From JBNKWA01 sp050299555 (GTDB lineage: Bacteria > Pseudomonadota > Alphaproteobacteria > Rhodobacterales > Rhodobacteraceae): DNA of 51,586 bases. The notes under the pieces were generated by a model. The model was not told the DNA's origin. It did not search any database and worked only from the letters and a program-made list of their open reading frames with translations. Of the stretch, positions 1-8,716 are shown in pieces. The position numbers and the translations under genes were made by a program. Numbering within the stretch: the stretch's first letter is position 1; every line of letters begins with the position of its first letter. The stretch is from assembly GCA_050299555.1 (NCBI GenBank), contig JBNKWA010000005.1:1-51586 (forward strand), written 5' to 3'.

Positions 1-1
1 G

Positions 2-1036
2 CCGGCCGACGCGGCCGCCGAGGCGGCCCCCGCAGGGGGCTCCGAGAAGGCCGCCGCCCCTGCTTCGGCCGCAGCATCCGCGCCGGCGCCCGCCGCCTCC
101 GCCGCTGCCGATGGCAGCCGCGTCTTCGCCACCCCGCTGGCGCGGCGCATTGCCCGGGACAAGGGCCTCGATCTTTCCGCCATCAAGGGCTCCGGGCCCC
201 ACGGGCGGATCGTCAAGGCGGATGTGGAAAAGGCCGAGCCCGGGGCGGCGAAACCCGCAGCCCCGGCCGCCGCAGCGGCGCCCGCCGCGGCCGCCGCGCC
301 GGCCAGTCCCGGCGCCGAGACGATCAGGAAGATCTATGCCGACCGCAGCTTCGAGGAAGTCACCCTCGACGGCATGCGCAAGACCATCGCGGCGCGGCTG
401 ACCGAGGCCAAGTCGACGATCCCGCACTTCTATCTCAGGCGCGAGATCGAGCTTGATGCGCTGATGGCCTTCCGCGCCCAGCTCAATGCCGGGCTGGAGA
501 AGCGCGGCGTCAAGCTCAGCGTCAACGACTTCATCATCAAGGCCTGCGCCCTGGCACTGCAGGACGTGCCCGACTGCAATGCGGTCTGGGCTGGCGACCG
601 GGTGCTGAAGATGAAGGCCTCCGACGTTGCGGTGGCGGTGGCGATCGAGGGCGGTCTGTTCACCCCGGTGCTGCGCGACGCCGAGACCAAGACCCTGTCG
701 GCGCTGTCGGCAGAGATGAAGGACCTCGCCGCCCGCGCCAAGTCCCGCAAGCTGGCGCCGCAGGAATACCAGGGCGGCAGCTTCGCGATCTCGAATCTCG
801 GGATGATGGGGATCGACAATTTCGACGCCGTCATCAACCCGCCGCATGCCTCGATCCTGGCGGTGGGCTCGGGCGTGAAGAAGCCGGTGGTCAAGAGGGA
901 TGGCGAGATCGGCGTCGCTACGGTGATGTCGGTGACGCTGTCGGTGGATCACCGGGTGATCGATGGCGCGCTGGGTGCGGCCTTCCTTGCCGCCATCAAG
1001 GGCTATCTGGAAAGCCCCATGGACATGCTGGCCTGA
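2..1036 (+). CDS. pdhC: Pyruvate dehydrogenase E2 component (dihydrolipoamide acetyltransferase), 5' truncated
   Basis: The E2 core of the pyruvate dehydrogenase complex transfers the acetyl group from lipoamide to CoA in the cytoplasm. The gene enters from the left edge, so the N-terminal lipoyl domain lies outside the window. What remains is an Ala/Pro-rich swinging-arm linker, then a peripheral subunit-binding domain (VFATPLARRIARDKGLDLS, ending in a GPHGRIVKADV block). A second Ala/Pro linker follows, then the CoA-dependent acyltransferase domain ending with the catalytic DHRVIDGA motif and a typical SPMDMLA terminus. The reading frame starts at base 2 and is open to the edge. A branched-chain or 2-oxoglutarate E2 is possible, but the C-terminal pattern fits pyruvate dehydrogenase best. 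Confidence 0.93.
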   Translation, partial: PADAAAEAAPAGGSEKAAAPASAAASAPAPAASAAADGSRVFATPLARRIARDKGLDLSAIKGSGPHGRIVKADVEKAEPGAAKPAAPAAAAAPAAAAAPASPGAETIRKIYADRSFEEVTLDGMRKTIAARLTEAKSTIPHFYLRREIELDALMAFRAQLNAGLEKRGVKLSVNDFIIKACALALQDVPDCNAVWAGDRVLKMKASDVAVAVAIEGGLFTPVLRDAETKTLSALSAEMKDLAARAKSRKLAPQEYQGGSFAISNLGMMGIDNFDAVINPPHASILAVGSGVKKPVVKRDGEIGVATVMSVTLSVDHRVIDGALGAAFLAAIKGYLESPMDMLA

Positions 1037-1141
1037 CCGCCGGCGCAGCGCGGGCGGCCGTACGCCCGCGCTTGATCTGGCTCAAGGTCCGCGCCTCGCC
1101 TGGCGGCTATCACCGCCGGGGCATTCGAGCAGGAGCGGCAC

Positions 1142-1477
1142 ATGGAGTGGAAGGCCGAACTGGCGCAGACCAACGCCGATCTGGACAGCTATCGCGCAAT
1201 TCAGAAGGAAACGGCGGCCGGGTTCACGGCGCTGCACCGCGCCTCGATGAAGGACGGTGTTCTGTCGCGGAAGGAAAAGGAACTGATGGCGCTGGCGATC
1301 GGCATCGCGCGCCAGTGTGCCGACTGCATCGGCTTTCACGTCAAGGCGGCGATCGCCGCCGGTGCCAGCCGCGACGAGGTAGCCGAGACCGTTTCGGTCT
1401 CGATCATGATGGGCGGCGGGCCGGCCTACATGTACGGTGCCAAGGCGCTGGCGGCCTACGACCAATTCACCGCGTGA
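1142..1477 (+). CDS. Carboxymuconolactone decarboxylase / AhpD-like family protein
   Basis: This 111-residue, mainly helical protein has the CMD-family signature: an ARQCADCIGFHVKAA segment carrying a CxxC pair followed by a His, as in AhpD-like alkylhydroperoxidase-type enzymes. Such proteins can act as thiol-dependent peroxidase partners, but the substrate cannot be told here. A GGAG-type ribosome site precedes the ATG. The gene follows the E2 gene by about 105 bases on the same strand. In AhpD the reducing equivalents come from dihydrolipoamide through the E2/E3 complex, so the position after an E2 gene is suggestive, but that link is inference. It converges with cysK, whose stop is only 19 bases away. 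Confidence 0.85.
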   Translation: MEWKAELAQTNADLDSYRAIQKETAAGFTALHRASMKDGVLSRKEKELMALAIGIARQCADCIGFHVKAAIAAGASRDEVAETVSVSIMMGGGPAYMYGAKALAAYDQFTA

Positions 1478-1496
1478 GGCCGCCCCGGTCCGCCGC

Positions 1497-2564
1497 TCAG
1501 CCCATCTGATAGCCCGGAGTGGACTTCATCAGCGCGATTTCCGCGTCGTCCATCTCGGTCTCGATGCCCTCGAAAAGCGGTGTGGAGAGGTAACGCTCGC
1601 CGGTATCGGGCAGCATGGCCAGGATCACCGACCCCGGCGCCGCCTTTTCGGCCACCTTCATGGCCACCGCGAAAGTGGCCCCGGACGAGATGCCGACGAA
1701 GATACCTTCCTCGGCCGCCAGCCGCCGAGACCAGGCGATGCCCTCGGCGCCGGGCACCAGGATCAGTTCGTCATAGCCGCCGTTGTCCAGCGCCTCCTGC
1801 AGCACCAGCGGGATGAAGTCGGGTGTCCAGCCCTGGATCGGATGCGGCTCGAAGGCCGCATGCCCGCTGGCGGGGCCGCCCGCCGCGGTCCGCTCCTGCG
1901 GGGTACCACTGGACACCAGCGCCGCATTTGCAGGTTCGGAAAGAATGATCTTGGTCTCGGGCCGCTCCTTTCGCAGGACCCGGGCAATGCCCGACAGCGT
2001 GCCTCCCGTCCCGTAGCCGGTCACGAAGTAGTCGAGCCTCTGGCCCTTGAAATCGTTCATGATCTCCCGGGCTGTTGTGTTCTCGTGGATGTCGGCGTTG
2101 GCGCGGGTCTCGAACTGCCGGGCCAGGAACCAGCCGTTCTTCTCGGCCAGTTCGCGGGCTTTCTCGTACATGCCGAAGCCCTTGGCAGCACGGGGCGTCA
2201 ACACCACCTTGGCACCGAGGAAACGCATCAGGCGCCGGCGCTCGATCGAAAAGCTGTCTGCCATGGTGACGACCAGCGGATAGCCCTTGGCGGCGCAGAC
2301 CATAGCAAGGCCGATGCCGGTATTGCCGCTGGTCGCTTCGACAACCGTCTGGCCGGGCTTCAATTCGCCACTGGCCTCGGCCGCCTCGATGATATTCAGC
2401 GCCAGTCGGTCCTTGACCGAAGCGGCCGGGTTGAAGGCCTCGCTCTTGACATAGACGGTAACGCCTTCGGGTGCGATCCGGTTTACCCGGATGCACGGTG
2501 TGTCACCGACCGTGTCGACGATACTGTCATAGAGGCGTCCGCGGCCCTCGGTCTTGCGGGTCAT
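1497..2564 (-). CDS. cysK: Cysteine synthase (O-acetylserine sulfhydrylase), PLP-dependent
   Basis: It makes L-cysteine from O-acetylserine and sulfide, the last step of sulfur assimilation. The 355-residue fold-type II PLP protein shows the Schiff-base lysine in ASVKDRLA, the substrate/PLP loop EATSGNTGIGLA, the glycine-rich phosphate loop GYGTGGT and the closing SSGA and DTGERYLST motifs typical of CysK. I chose the ATG at 2564 because a purine-rich AAAGAGAG site precedes it. An in-frame start 21 codons upstream would add a non-conserved leader. It lies downstream of cysE on the same strand with 132 bases between, which fits the CysE-CysK cysteine synthase pair. CysM cannot be excluded from sequence reading alone. 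Confidence 0.93.
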   Translation of the reverse strand: MTRKTEGRGRLYDSIVDTVGDTPCIRVNRIAPEGVTVYVKSEAFNPAASVKDRLALNIIEAAEASGELKPGQTVVEATSGNTGIGLAMVCAAKGYPLVVTMADSFSIERRRLMRFLGAKVVLTPRAAKGFGMYEKARELAEKNGWFLARQFETRANADIHENTTAREIMNDFKGQRLDYFVTGYGTGGTLSGIARVLRKERPETKIILSEPANAALVSSGTPQERTAAGGPASGHAAFEPHPIQGWTPDFIPLVLQEALDNGGYDELILVPGAEGIAWSRRLAAEEGIFVGISSGATFAVAMKVAEKAAPGSVILAMLPDTGERYLSTPLFEGIETEMDDAEIALMKSTPGYQMG

Positions 2565-2696
2565 TTGCTCTCTTTCCCCCCTGTATAGGCAGACGATGCT
2601 CCGCCATTCGCGGAATACATAGCCCAATAATGGAAAGGGGGAAATGCGCCACGGCCACCCTTGTGCGAACGGCCGCGCCTTTGGGCCAGCTTGCTG

Positions 2697-3506
2697 TCAG
2701 ACCTCGTCTTCGAGGAGCTGGTCCATGGTCTTGGAAGGCTCGGCGCAGCCGGCTTCGCCGACGATCTTGGCAGGCACGCCGGCGACGGTCTTGCAAGGCG
2801 GCACATCGTGCAGAACCACCGACCCGGCCGCTATGCGACTGCAATTGCCGACGTGGATGTTACCCAGGACCGCCGCACCCGCACCGATCAGAACGCCGTC
2901 GCCGATCTTCGGATGACGGTCCTCCATCTCCTTGCCGGTTCCGCCAAGCGTGACCGAATGCAGCATGGAAACATTGTCACCGACCACCGCGGTCTCGCCG
3001 ATCACGATGGAATGGGCGTGGTCGATCATGATGCCGCGGCCGACACGAGCGCCGGGGTGGATGTCGACGCCAAAGGATTCCGAGGTACGCATCTGCACGT
3101 AGTAGGCAAGGTCGGCCCTGCCTTCGCTCCACAGGTAGTGGGCGATCCGGTAGGACTGAAGCGCCTGGAAGCCCTTGAAATAAAGCAACGGCTGCAACAG
3201 CCGATGGCAGGCAGGATCGCGCTCCAGTACGGCCAGCAGATCGGCACGCGCCGCTTCGATCAAGGACGGATCGGCCGCATAGGCATCGTCGATGATCTCG
3301 CGCAGGATCAGCTCCGACATCTCCTCCGAGCTGAGTTTCAGCCCCAGCCGGAAACTCAGCACATCCCCCAGGCGCCGGTGATAGAGCACGCCGGCATGCA
3401 CCAGCGAGGCCATCAACGGTTCCTTCTCGGCGACTTCTTCGGCCTCGCTGCGGATGCGAGACCAGATCGGATCAACCTCAACGAGGGTCGGGCGTGGCTT
3501 GCGCAT
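2697..3506 (-). CDS. cysE: Serine O-acetyltransferase
   Basis: It acetylates L-serine with acetyl-CoA to give O-acetylserine, the substrate of the adjacent CysK. The 269-residue protein has the N-terminal helical domain (LYHRRLGDVLSFRLG) followed by a left-handed beta-helix of hexapeptide repeats with the SAT signature (PGARVGRGIMIDHAHSIVIG, then GET) containing the catalytic His-Asp region. The C-terminal tail ends acidic. The ATG at 3506 is preceded by AAGGA at good spacing and gives the usual family length. An upstream in-frame start at 3590 would add 28 non-conserved residues. It is the first host gene downstream of the GTA cluster, only 113 bases past the DUF2793 stop and on the same strand. 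Confidence 0.94.
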   Translation of the reverse strand: MRKPRPTLVEVDPIWSRIRSEAEEVAEKEPLMASLVHAGVLYHRRLGDVLSFRLGLKLSSEEMSELILREIIDDAYAADPSLIEAARADLLAVLERDPACHRLLQPLLYFKGFQALQSYRIAHYLWSEGRADLAYYVQMRTSESFGVDIHPGARVGRGIMIDHAHSIVIGETAVVGDNVSMLHSVTLGGTGKEMEDRHPKIGDGVLIGAGAAVLGNIHVGNCSRIAAGSVVLHDVPPCKTVAGVPAKIVGEAGCAEPSKTMDQLLEDEV

Positions 3507-3619
3507 GGCCTTGTCCTTCAAGTCCGACTGGCGGCTGCTGTCATCTGCCAACTGGTACTTTAGCGCACGGAACGCAAGGGGAAACCCCATACCCCATAAG
3601 ATTTGACCGAACCGAAATC

Positions 3620-4333
3620 TCAGACCACGGCGGGTGGCGTCAACTGCAGGTGGTGAACGGCAATTCGGATCGCGCCTCCATCGAAGCTGCCACCCTCGGC
3701 TGCGATGACAAGATCAGTTGCGGCGTAATAAGTCATCGGACCGCCGGTCAGGCCAAGCGCGTATGACCCCACTGCCAGTCCCAGGCCAGAGCCGTAGCGG
3801 TTTTCGGATCCCGCAACGCCGAGTCGCCATCCGGTCACGCCCGCGCCGCTGATCGCCGTCAGCACCCGTCCGGTCACGCCCACGACCACCGCATTGCCGG
3901 GAATGGCGGCCGGAACCGTTACTGTCGTTCCGCTGGTAATGATCTGATCGATGACGGCGATCGCACCAAGGGTCGCCGCACCCGCGGTCGCTACGGTCAG
4001 CGCGCCCGGCTGCCAGCCGGTTCCGTCATGACTGATTGCACGTCCTTCGCCCTCGTGCCAGGCGGTCCAGCCGGCCTTGGGCGCCACGAAGATCCAACCG
4101 CCATTGGCAAAGATCGCCAGTTGTCCGTCCCGTCCGACCCATTCCCCGCTCGCACCGGCCGCGACGACATGCGCCTCGCCATCTACTGGCGAGGCTGGCG
4201 GCGTTGCTGCTGTCGATGTGATCCGGATCTGCGCCAGCGCATCCAGCCGCGCCAGTGCCTCGTTCACCGTCACGTGCTTCTGGGCCTGGGCAGCCGCCAG
4301 CAGGGGCAGCCCGAATTGCGATGTCTCAGCCAT
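3620..4333 (-). CDS. DUF2793 protein, probable GTA tail fibre/spike component
   Basis: The 237-residue protein opens with the DUF2793 signature (ETSQFGLPLLAAAQAQKHVT, then NEALARLDAL), followed by a WVGRDGQLAIF..GGWIFVAPKAGW stretch. The rest is beta-rich and repetitive (Gly/Ala/Thr/Val), as in fibre or spike proteins. In RcGTA a DUF2793 protein encoded outside the main cluster (rcc00171) is described as a tail fibre. Here the gene is translationally joined to g15: its ATG overlaps the g15 stop by 8 bases, and a GAGG site lies in the g15 end. It probably binds the recipient surface, an inference from family and position. The C-terminal half has little similarity I can name. Confidence 0.85.
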   Translation of the reverse strand: MAETSQFGLPLLAAAQAQKHVTVNEALARLDALAQIRITSTAATPPASPVDGEAHVVAAGASGEWVGRDGQLAIFANGGWIFVAPKAGWTAWHEGEGRAISHDGTGWQPGALTVATAGAATLGAIAVIDQIITSGTTVTVPAAIPGNAVVVGVTGRVLTAISGAGVTGWRLGVAGSENRYGSGLGLAVGSYALGLTGGPMTYYAATDLVIAAEGGSFDGGAIRIAVHHLQLTPPAVV

Positions 4334-7300
4334 TGATTGTGATCCTCGAAAAGATTCCCGGACCGAAGCGTTCCGAGACTTGCGCGACGTCGATTTCGAA
4401 CGGAGCGATGGCTCCGTCCAATGCCTGTTCGGCTGCCGTATAGAAAAAGACCGGCTGAGCCAGGCTGGTCTCGCGCAGGACCTGCCCGGCCTTCACAACG
4501 CGCAGAACGTAGCTCTCCGAGGCCTCGCCAAGGGGGACCTCGGTCGTCCCCCAACCATCGCCGTCGACCCGGCTGCGCCGGATCCAGGTGATGTTCAGGT
4601 CACCGGAAGCATCGCGAGCCGCCCTCAGGTGAGCCGGCGCGTATGGCCGCAGATGCAGGCCCTCGATGGTCTCGACAAGATGCTGATAGCTTGCGTCGGT
4701 ATAGGGTTTCTCGGCATCGCCGATCCGGTAGTGCCGCGCCAGTCCACGCGCATCCTGTCGAAGGGTCACGGGAACCACTCGGGCGTCGATCACGACAACA
4801 TCGGCGCCGGCCGGAAGCGTCGCTCCCGCCAGGTGCTCCGTGCCGCCCTGGCCGCGCAGCAGCGGGCCGATCCGGTATTCCCGCTCGCCGATCAGCACGG
4901 CATCGCGGAACTGCACCAGTTCCCATTCACCGCCGCCGGCTGCACGCACAGCCAGCAGGTTGCCGCCGTTGAGCACGTCAATTTCGGGCAGGCTCTGCAG
5001 CGTGCCGGTCGCCATGCGCAGGGTCGTACCGGACCGAGACCAGATGCCAGGAGTGGCGGCCCGCAGAAGACCGGTGGTCGTGCCGATCGCCGCCGAACGA
5101 TCCGCCACGGCCGCCAGCTCGTAGTTGTAGTCCTCCGGCGCAACATGGATCGCGGCCGGCGCCCAGGGCGAACCGGCAACCGCCACCACCGCGGTCAAGG
5201 TCGCCTCGTCCAACCCCGGCAAGGGCAGGTCCAAGATCTCACCATGCAGTGCGACCGGACCTTCCAGCACGGCCGGAGAGAAATCATCGTCATCGTCGCC
5301 GGCCGTATCAGCCTCGAGCGACATGTCGAGCCCTGGCCCCCGAGCCAGATCGGGCTCTGCCATCTTCACCGCCTCGACACGCAAGGCCTCGCCCGCCTCG
5401 ACCCGGCTGACCCGATATCGGGCCGCGCCGCCCTCCAGCGAGATGACATCACCCGCCGCAAGATCCAGCCGCGACAACGGCAGGTCGAGCGTTATGCCTT
5501 CGCGCCCCGCATGAGCATCGACGATCCGTGCCTGCGCCAGCCTGCGCCCTTCCGAGGTAAGCACCACCAGCGGCAGGGCCAGATCCTCGGTAAACGCCTC
5601 GGCGGCACCGCCATGCAGTGCCTGCGCGACACCGGTCCGGTATTCGCCGTCGTCGCGGATATGGGTCAGACGCACCAGCTCGGGCAGTTCCGCCTCGGGC
5701 GCCATCACGACCGTGGCGCCATCCCGCTCGCCCGACGGCTGCAAGAGAGCCGGCCGCTCGACCGTTGAGTCGACGCGCTTGCCCCGCGAGCGGAAACGCA
5801 ACACATCGCCATCGTCACCGGCATCGAAATCGTGGGCCAGCATCAAGGCGCCGATACTGTCGCGGGCCGATTCCACCCCGCCGATCGCATAGCCCCGAAC
5901 CAGCCCCTCCAGCTTCGTGACATCAACCTGCGCCACACGCGCCGCCGAACACAGCTCGCGCACGGCATCGGCGACGGGCACCGAGGCCAGCCGCCCTGAC
6001 ACCCAGTGGCCGGCCCGGTAGTTCATCACGTCGCTCCAGACCTTTCCCCGGCCTGGAAAGTCCGGCCAGGGCCGCGCGTCCCAGGCCCAGACGTGGGCGC
6101 GCCCCATCTCGATCATCCTGCTTCCGTAGACCTGCGACACCGGGTTGTTGGCAGCCTTGCCCCAATAGTCGTGCATGGCCTGCAGATAGCGGGCCTGAAT
6201 CTCGTCGTCGCGGGCACCGGTCGAATAGTACGGCCGCGCCGTCTCCGACGAATGCGCGTCGACGAAGACGTTTGGCTGGTTGGTACCCTTGTCGATGGCC
6301 GGACACCCGAGCTCGGTGAACCACACCGGCTTCAGTTCCGGCTGCCAGGCCGTCGGTTCCACGTCCCGCACCCCGCCCGGGCGGTTGAAGTGCTGGCGCG
6401 ACCACCAGTTGCGGATGTCCTTGTAACGGAACACCCAGGGCTCGTTATAGGCGCCGTCGCTGATCGCGGCACGATCCTGGGCATCCCTGGCCGGATTGCC
6501 GGCATAGTACCAGTCGTAACCCTCGCCGCCCTCGATATTGGCCTTGAGGTAATCGAGGTTGGTGATCCGGCCCCACCCGGCATCCGCGTGGTCCTCGCCC
6601 TCGCGCCAGTCCGACAGCGGCATGTAGTTGTCGATACCGACGAAATCGATATTGACGTCGGCCCAGAGCGGATCGAGGTGATACCAGACATCGCCCGAGC
6701 CGTCCTGCGGGTGATAGCCGAAATACTCCGACCAGTCGGCCGCATAGCCGATCTTCGTCGCCGGCCCGAGGATCGCGCGCACGTCCGCCGCAAGCTGACG
6801 CATCGCCTCGACGGCCGGGAACGTCGCCCCGGCACCACGCAACTGCATCAGCGCCCGCATTTCAGAGCCGATGCAGAAGGCCTCGACACCGCCGGCAGCC
6901 TGGCACAGCCGCGCATAGTGCAGGATGAAGCGCCGGTACGACCACTCGTCGGGTCCGGCATAACCGACCGTGCCGCCCGACGCCGCGAAATCGGCGGGCG
7001 CGGCCGAGCCGAAAAAGGCCGCCACTTCGGCTGATGCGGCCGCCGTCTTGTCCGGGGACCCCGCCTGCCCCGGCGCCAGCGAGCCGGTAATTCGTCCCCG
7101 CCACGGCGCCTCGGGTTGCTCGGCGGTCCCGGTCCAGGGATCGATCAACCCGTTGCCCGGGCGCACGTCCATCAGGATGAACGGATAGAACATGACCTCC
7201 AGGCCGCGGCCCTTGATCTCGGCGATTGCATCCATCACCGACTGATCCGTCGGTGTGCCGCCATAGCCGGGGCGCCCGTCGACCCGCCCCACCTCGCTCG

Positions 7301-8267
7301 CCGTCGTGCGATCGAGCCCCGAGACCAGCCAGGGCAACGAGGCCTGCTCGGTCCCCGCATGCTCCACCTTTGGCCGAAGCGTACAGCGGTCGCAGCGCAG
7401 GTCGTCTCCGAACCAGCTGGCCACCAGCGACACCGACTTCAGGTTTGGGGCCTCGGCCTGCATTTGATCCAGCGACAGCAGCAGATCCGGACGTTGCGAG
7501 GTGTTGTGGACATTGGCGGTGTCGACCACGCCCTTGTCCTTGGTGATGGTCACCGGCTCGGTGGCAAGGGTGTACTCGCCGCTGCCCGGCACCAGCGCCA
7601 GCCCTTTGATCTGCCGTCCCGCGTCCGCCACCGCGCCGGCAACCGGCGCCGGCCGACGTATCACCTCGAAACTGAGCTGTGGAATCCGGTTGCCGAACCC
7701 CGCCAGGGCCAGGTCCTCGAACACCACATAGGCGACCCCGCGATAGGCCGGCGTGCGCGCCGCACCCTCGACCGCAGTGATCACCGGGTCGGGCAGCTGA
7801 TCGTCTGTTCCGGAATAGAGCGTATAGCGGATGCCGCTCAGGTCCAGCGGCTTGCCATCGGCCCAGACCCGACCAAGGCGGGTCACCTCGCCTTCGCACA
7901 GCGCCACCGCGAAGCTCACCGAATAGCTGTAGCTTCTGGTCGCCGACCCGCTCGGCGTGCCCTTGCCGCCGCCCGCGGTTTTCACCGTCTCGCGGAACCG
8001 GCTTGCCCAGATCACGTGTCCGGCCATGCGCATGCGTCCGTACAGCCTCGGCACCGCCCGGCCCTCGCCCGAACTCATGACCCGGAACTGGTTCACCTTG
8101 CCGATGTCGACCGGCGGGCGTCGCTCGCCGAAAAGGCGCTGGTCGATCACCGAGCCGACGGTCGCACCAACCGCGCGGCCGATCACCGCGCCCGACAGGC
8201 CCAGCAAGCCGCCGCCAAAGGTGCCGCCGATCGCGCTTCCGGCAGCCGAAAGAACAAGAGTCGCCAT
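4326..8267 (-). CDS. orfg15: GTA g15 host-specificity / megatron protein
   Basis: This 1313-residue baseplate megatron matches RcGTA g15 in size. The first 40 residues are Gly/Ala-rich and hydrophobic. A tail-hub-like region follows, then a glycoside-hydrolase-like TIM barrel (GTA_TIM, roughly residues 430-740) with candidate acidic residues in CIGSEMRAL (Glu469) and VWFTELGCPA (Glu652). After that come phage-tail beta domains with an acidic patch DDDDD near residue 980, and a C-terminal Rcc01698-type domain. Family knowledge places it at the tail tip, where it contacts or penetrates the recipient envelope. It starts 5 bases after the g14 stop, with GGGAG in the g14 end as ribosome site. Confidence 0.96.
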   Translation of the reverse strand: MATLVLSAAGSAIGGTFGGGLLGLSGAVIGRAVGATVGSVIDQRLFGERRPPVDIGKVNQFRVMSSGEGRAVPRLYGRMRMAGHVIWASRFRETVKTAGGGKGTPSGSATRSYSYSVSFAVALCEGEVTRLGRVWADGKPLDLSGIRYTLYSGTDDQLPDPVITAVEGAARTPAYRGVAYVVFEDLALAGFGNRIPQLSFEVIRRPAPVAGAVADAGRQIKGLALVPGSGEYTLATEPVTITKDKGVVDTANVHNTSQRPDLLLSLDQMQAEAPNLKSVSLVASWFGDDLRCDRCTLRPKVEHAGTEQASLPWLVSGLDRTTASEVGRVDGRPGYGGTPTDQSVMDAIAEIKGRGLEVMFYPFILMDVRPGNGLIDPWTGTAEQPEAPWRGRITGSLAPGQAGSPDKTAAASAEVAAFFGSAAPADFAASGGTVGYAGPDEWSYRRFILHYARLCQAAGGVEAFCIGSEMRALMQLRGAGATFPAVEAMRQLAADVRAILGPATKIGYAADWSEYFGYHPQDGSGDVWYHLDPLWADVNIDFVGIDNYMPLSDWREGEDHADAGWGRITNLDYLKANIEGGEGYDWYYAGNPARDAQDRAAISDGAYNEPWVFRYKDIRNWWSRQHFNRPGGVRDVEPTAWQPELKPVWFTELGCPAIDKGTNQPNVFVDAHSSETARPYYSTGARDDEIQARYLQAMHDYWGKAANNPVSQVYGSRMIEMGRAHVWAWDARPWPDFPGRGKVWSDVMNYRAGHWVSGRLASVPVADAVRELCSAARVAQVDVTKLEGLVRGYAIGGVESARDSIGALMLAHDFDAGDDGDVLRFRSRGKRVDSTVERPALLQPSGERDGATVVMAPEAELPELVRLTHIRDDGEYRTGVAQALHGGAAEAFTEDLALPLVVLTSEGRRLAQARIVDAHAGREGITLDLPLSRLDLAAGDVISLEGGAARYRVSRVEAGEALRVEAVKMAEPDLARGPGLDMSLEADTAGDDDDDFSPAVLEGPVALHGEILDLPLPGLDEATLTAVVAVAGSPWAPAAIHVAPEDYNYELAAVADRSAAIGTTTGLLRAATPGIWSRSGTTLRMATGTLQSLPEIDVLNGGNLLAVRAAGGGEWELVQFRDAVLIGEREYRIGPLLRGQGGTEHLAGATLPAGADVVVIDARVVPVTLRQDARGLARHYRIGDAEKPYTDASYQHLVETIEGLHLRPYAPAHLRAARDASGDLNITWIRRSRVDGDGWGTTEVPLGEASESYVLRVVKAGQVLRETSLAQPVFFYTAAEQALDGAIAPFEIDVAQVSERFGPGIFSRITING

Positions 8268-8272
8268 TGTGT

Positions 8273-8716
8273 TCAGGCTCCCGGAAAACGGAAAAGGCCG
8301 GCCACGTGGCCACGCCAGCCGGCGGTCATCGGCGTCTCGACGACGCCGCGACCGGAATAGGCATGGATCACCGTCGGGCAGGTGCCGCCGCAGCCCGCCA
8401 GAAACCCAACATGCTTGGCAACCCGCGCCCCCGGCATCCGAAAGACGGCAACGTCGCCATCCTGGGCCGACCGGCCGGGGACGGCCTCAAGATACCGCCG
8501 CGCCGCACCCAGCAACAGCTCAGGCCCGGACGGCTCGCTCCAGTCGGGCGTATAGGCCGGAACCGCCGCCGGCTCGTCACCGATGCAGGCGCGCCAGATG
8601 CCCCGCAACAGGCCGAGGCAGTCGGTGCCGTACCCCTTGCAGCTTGCCTGGTGCTGGTACGGCGTGCCGATCCAGCTGCGCGCCTCGGCGATGATGGTTT
8701 CGCCCAGCCCGCTCAT
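8273..8716 (-). CDS. orfg14: GTA g14 NlpC/P60 cell-wall peptidase
   Basis: The 147-residue NlpC/P60 cysteine peptidase of the GTA baseplate probably cuts recipient peptidoglycan to let DNA through. The active-site Cys33 is in GYGTDCLGLLRG, the catalytic His101 in ARVAKHVGFLAG, and a third polar residue is likely His117 (VIHAYSGRGVVE). The internal DGDVAVFRMPG segment is typical of phage NlpC/P60 hydrolases. The ATG overlaps the g13 stop by 4 bases, so translation is probably coupled. Length and position match RcGTA g14. Confidence 0.95.
   Translation of the reverse strand: MSGLGETIIAEARSWIGTPYQHQASCKGYGTDCLGLLRGIWRACIGDEPAAVPAYTPDWSEPSGPELLLGAARRYLEAVPGRSAQDGDVAVFRMPGARVAKHVGFLAGCGGTCPTVIHAYSGRGVVETPMTAGWRGHVAGLFRFPGA

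Noticed and set aside
3575..3600. GGGG AAA CCCC hairpin before cysE as a GTA terminator
   Set aside because: Only 4 bp of stem and no U tract on the minus strand.
4077..5768. 563-codon open frame on the plus strand across g15
   Set aside because: Antisense shadow of g15 caused by high GC; composition is Arg/Gly/His-rich, no ribosome site, no recognisable motifs.
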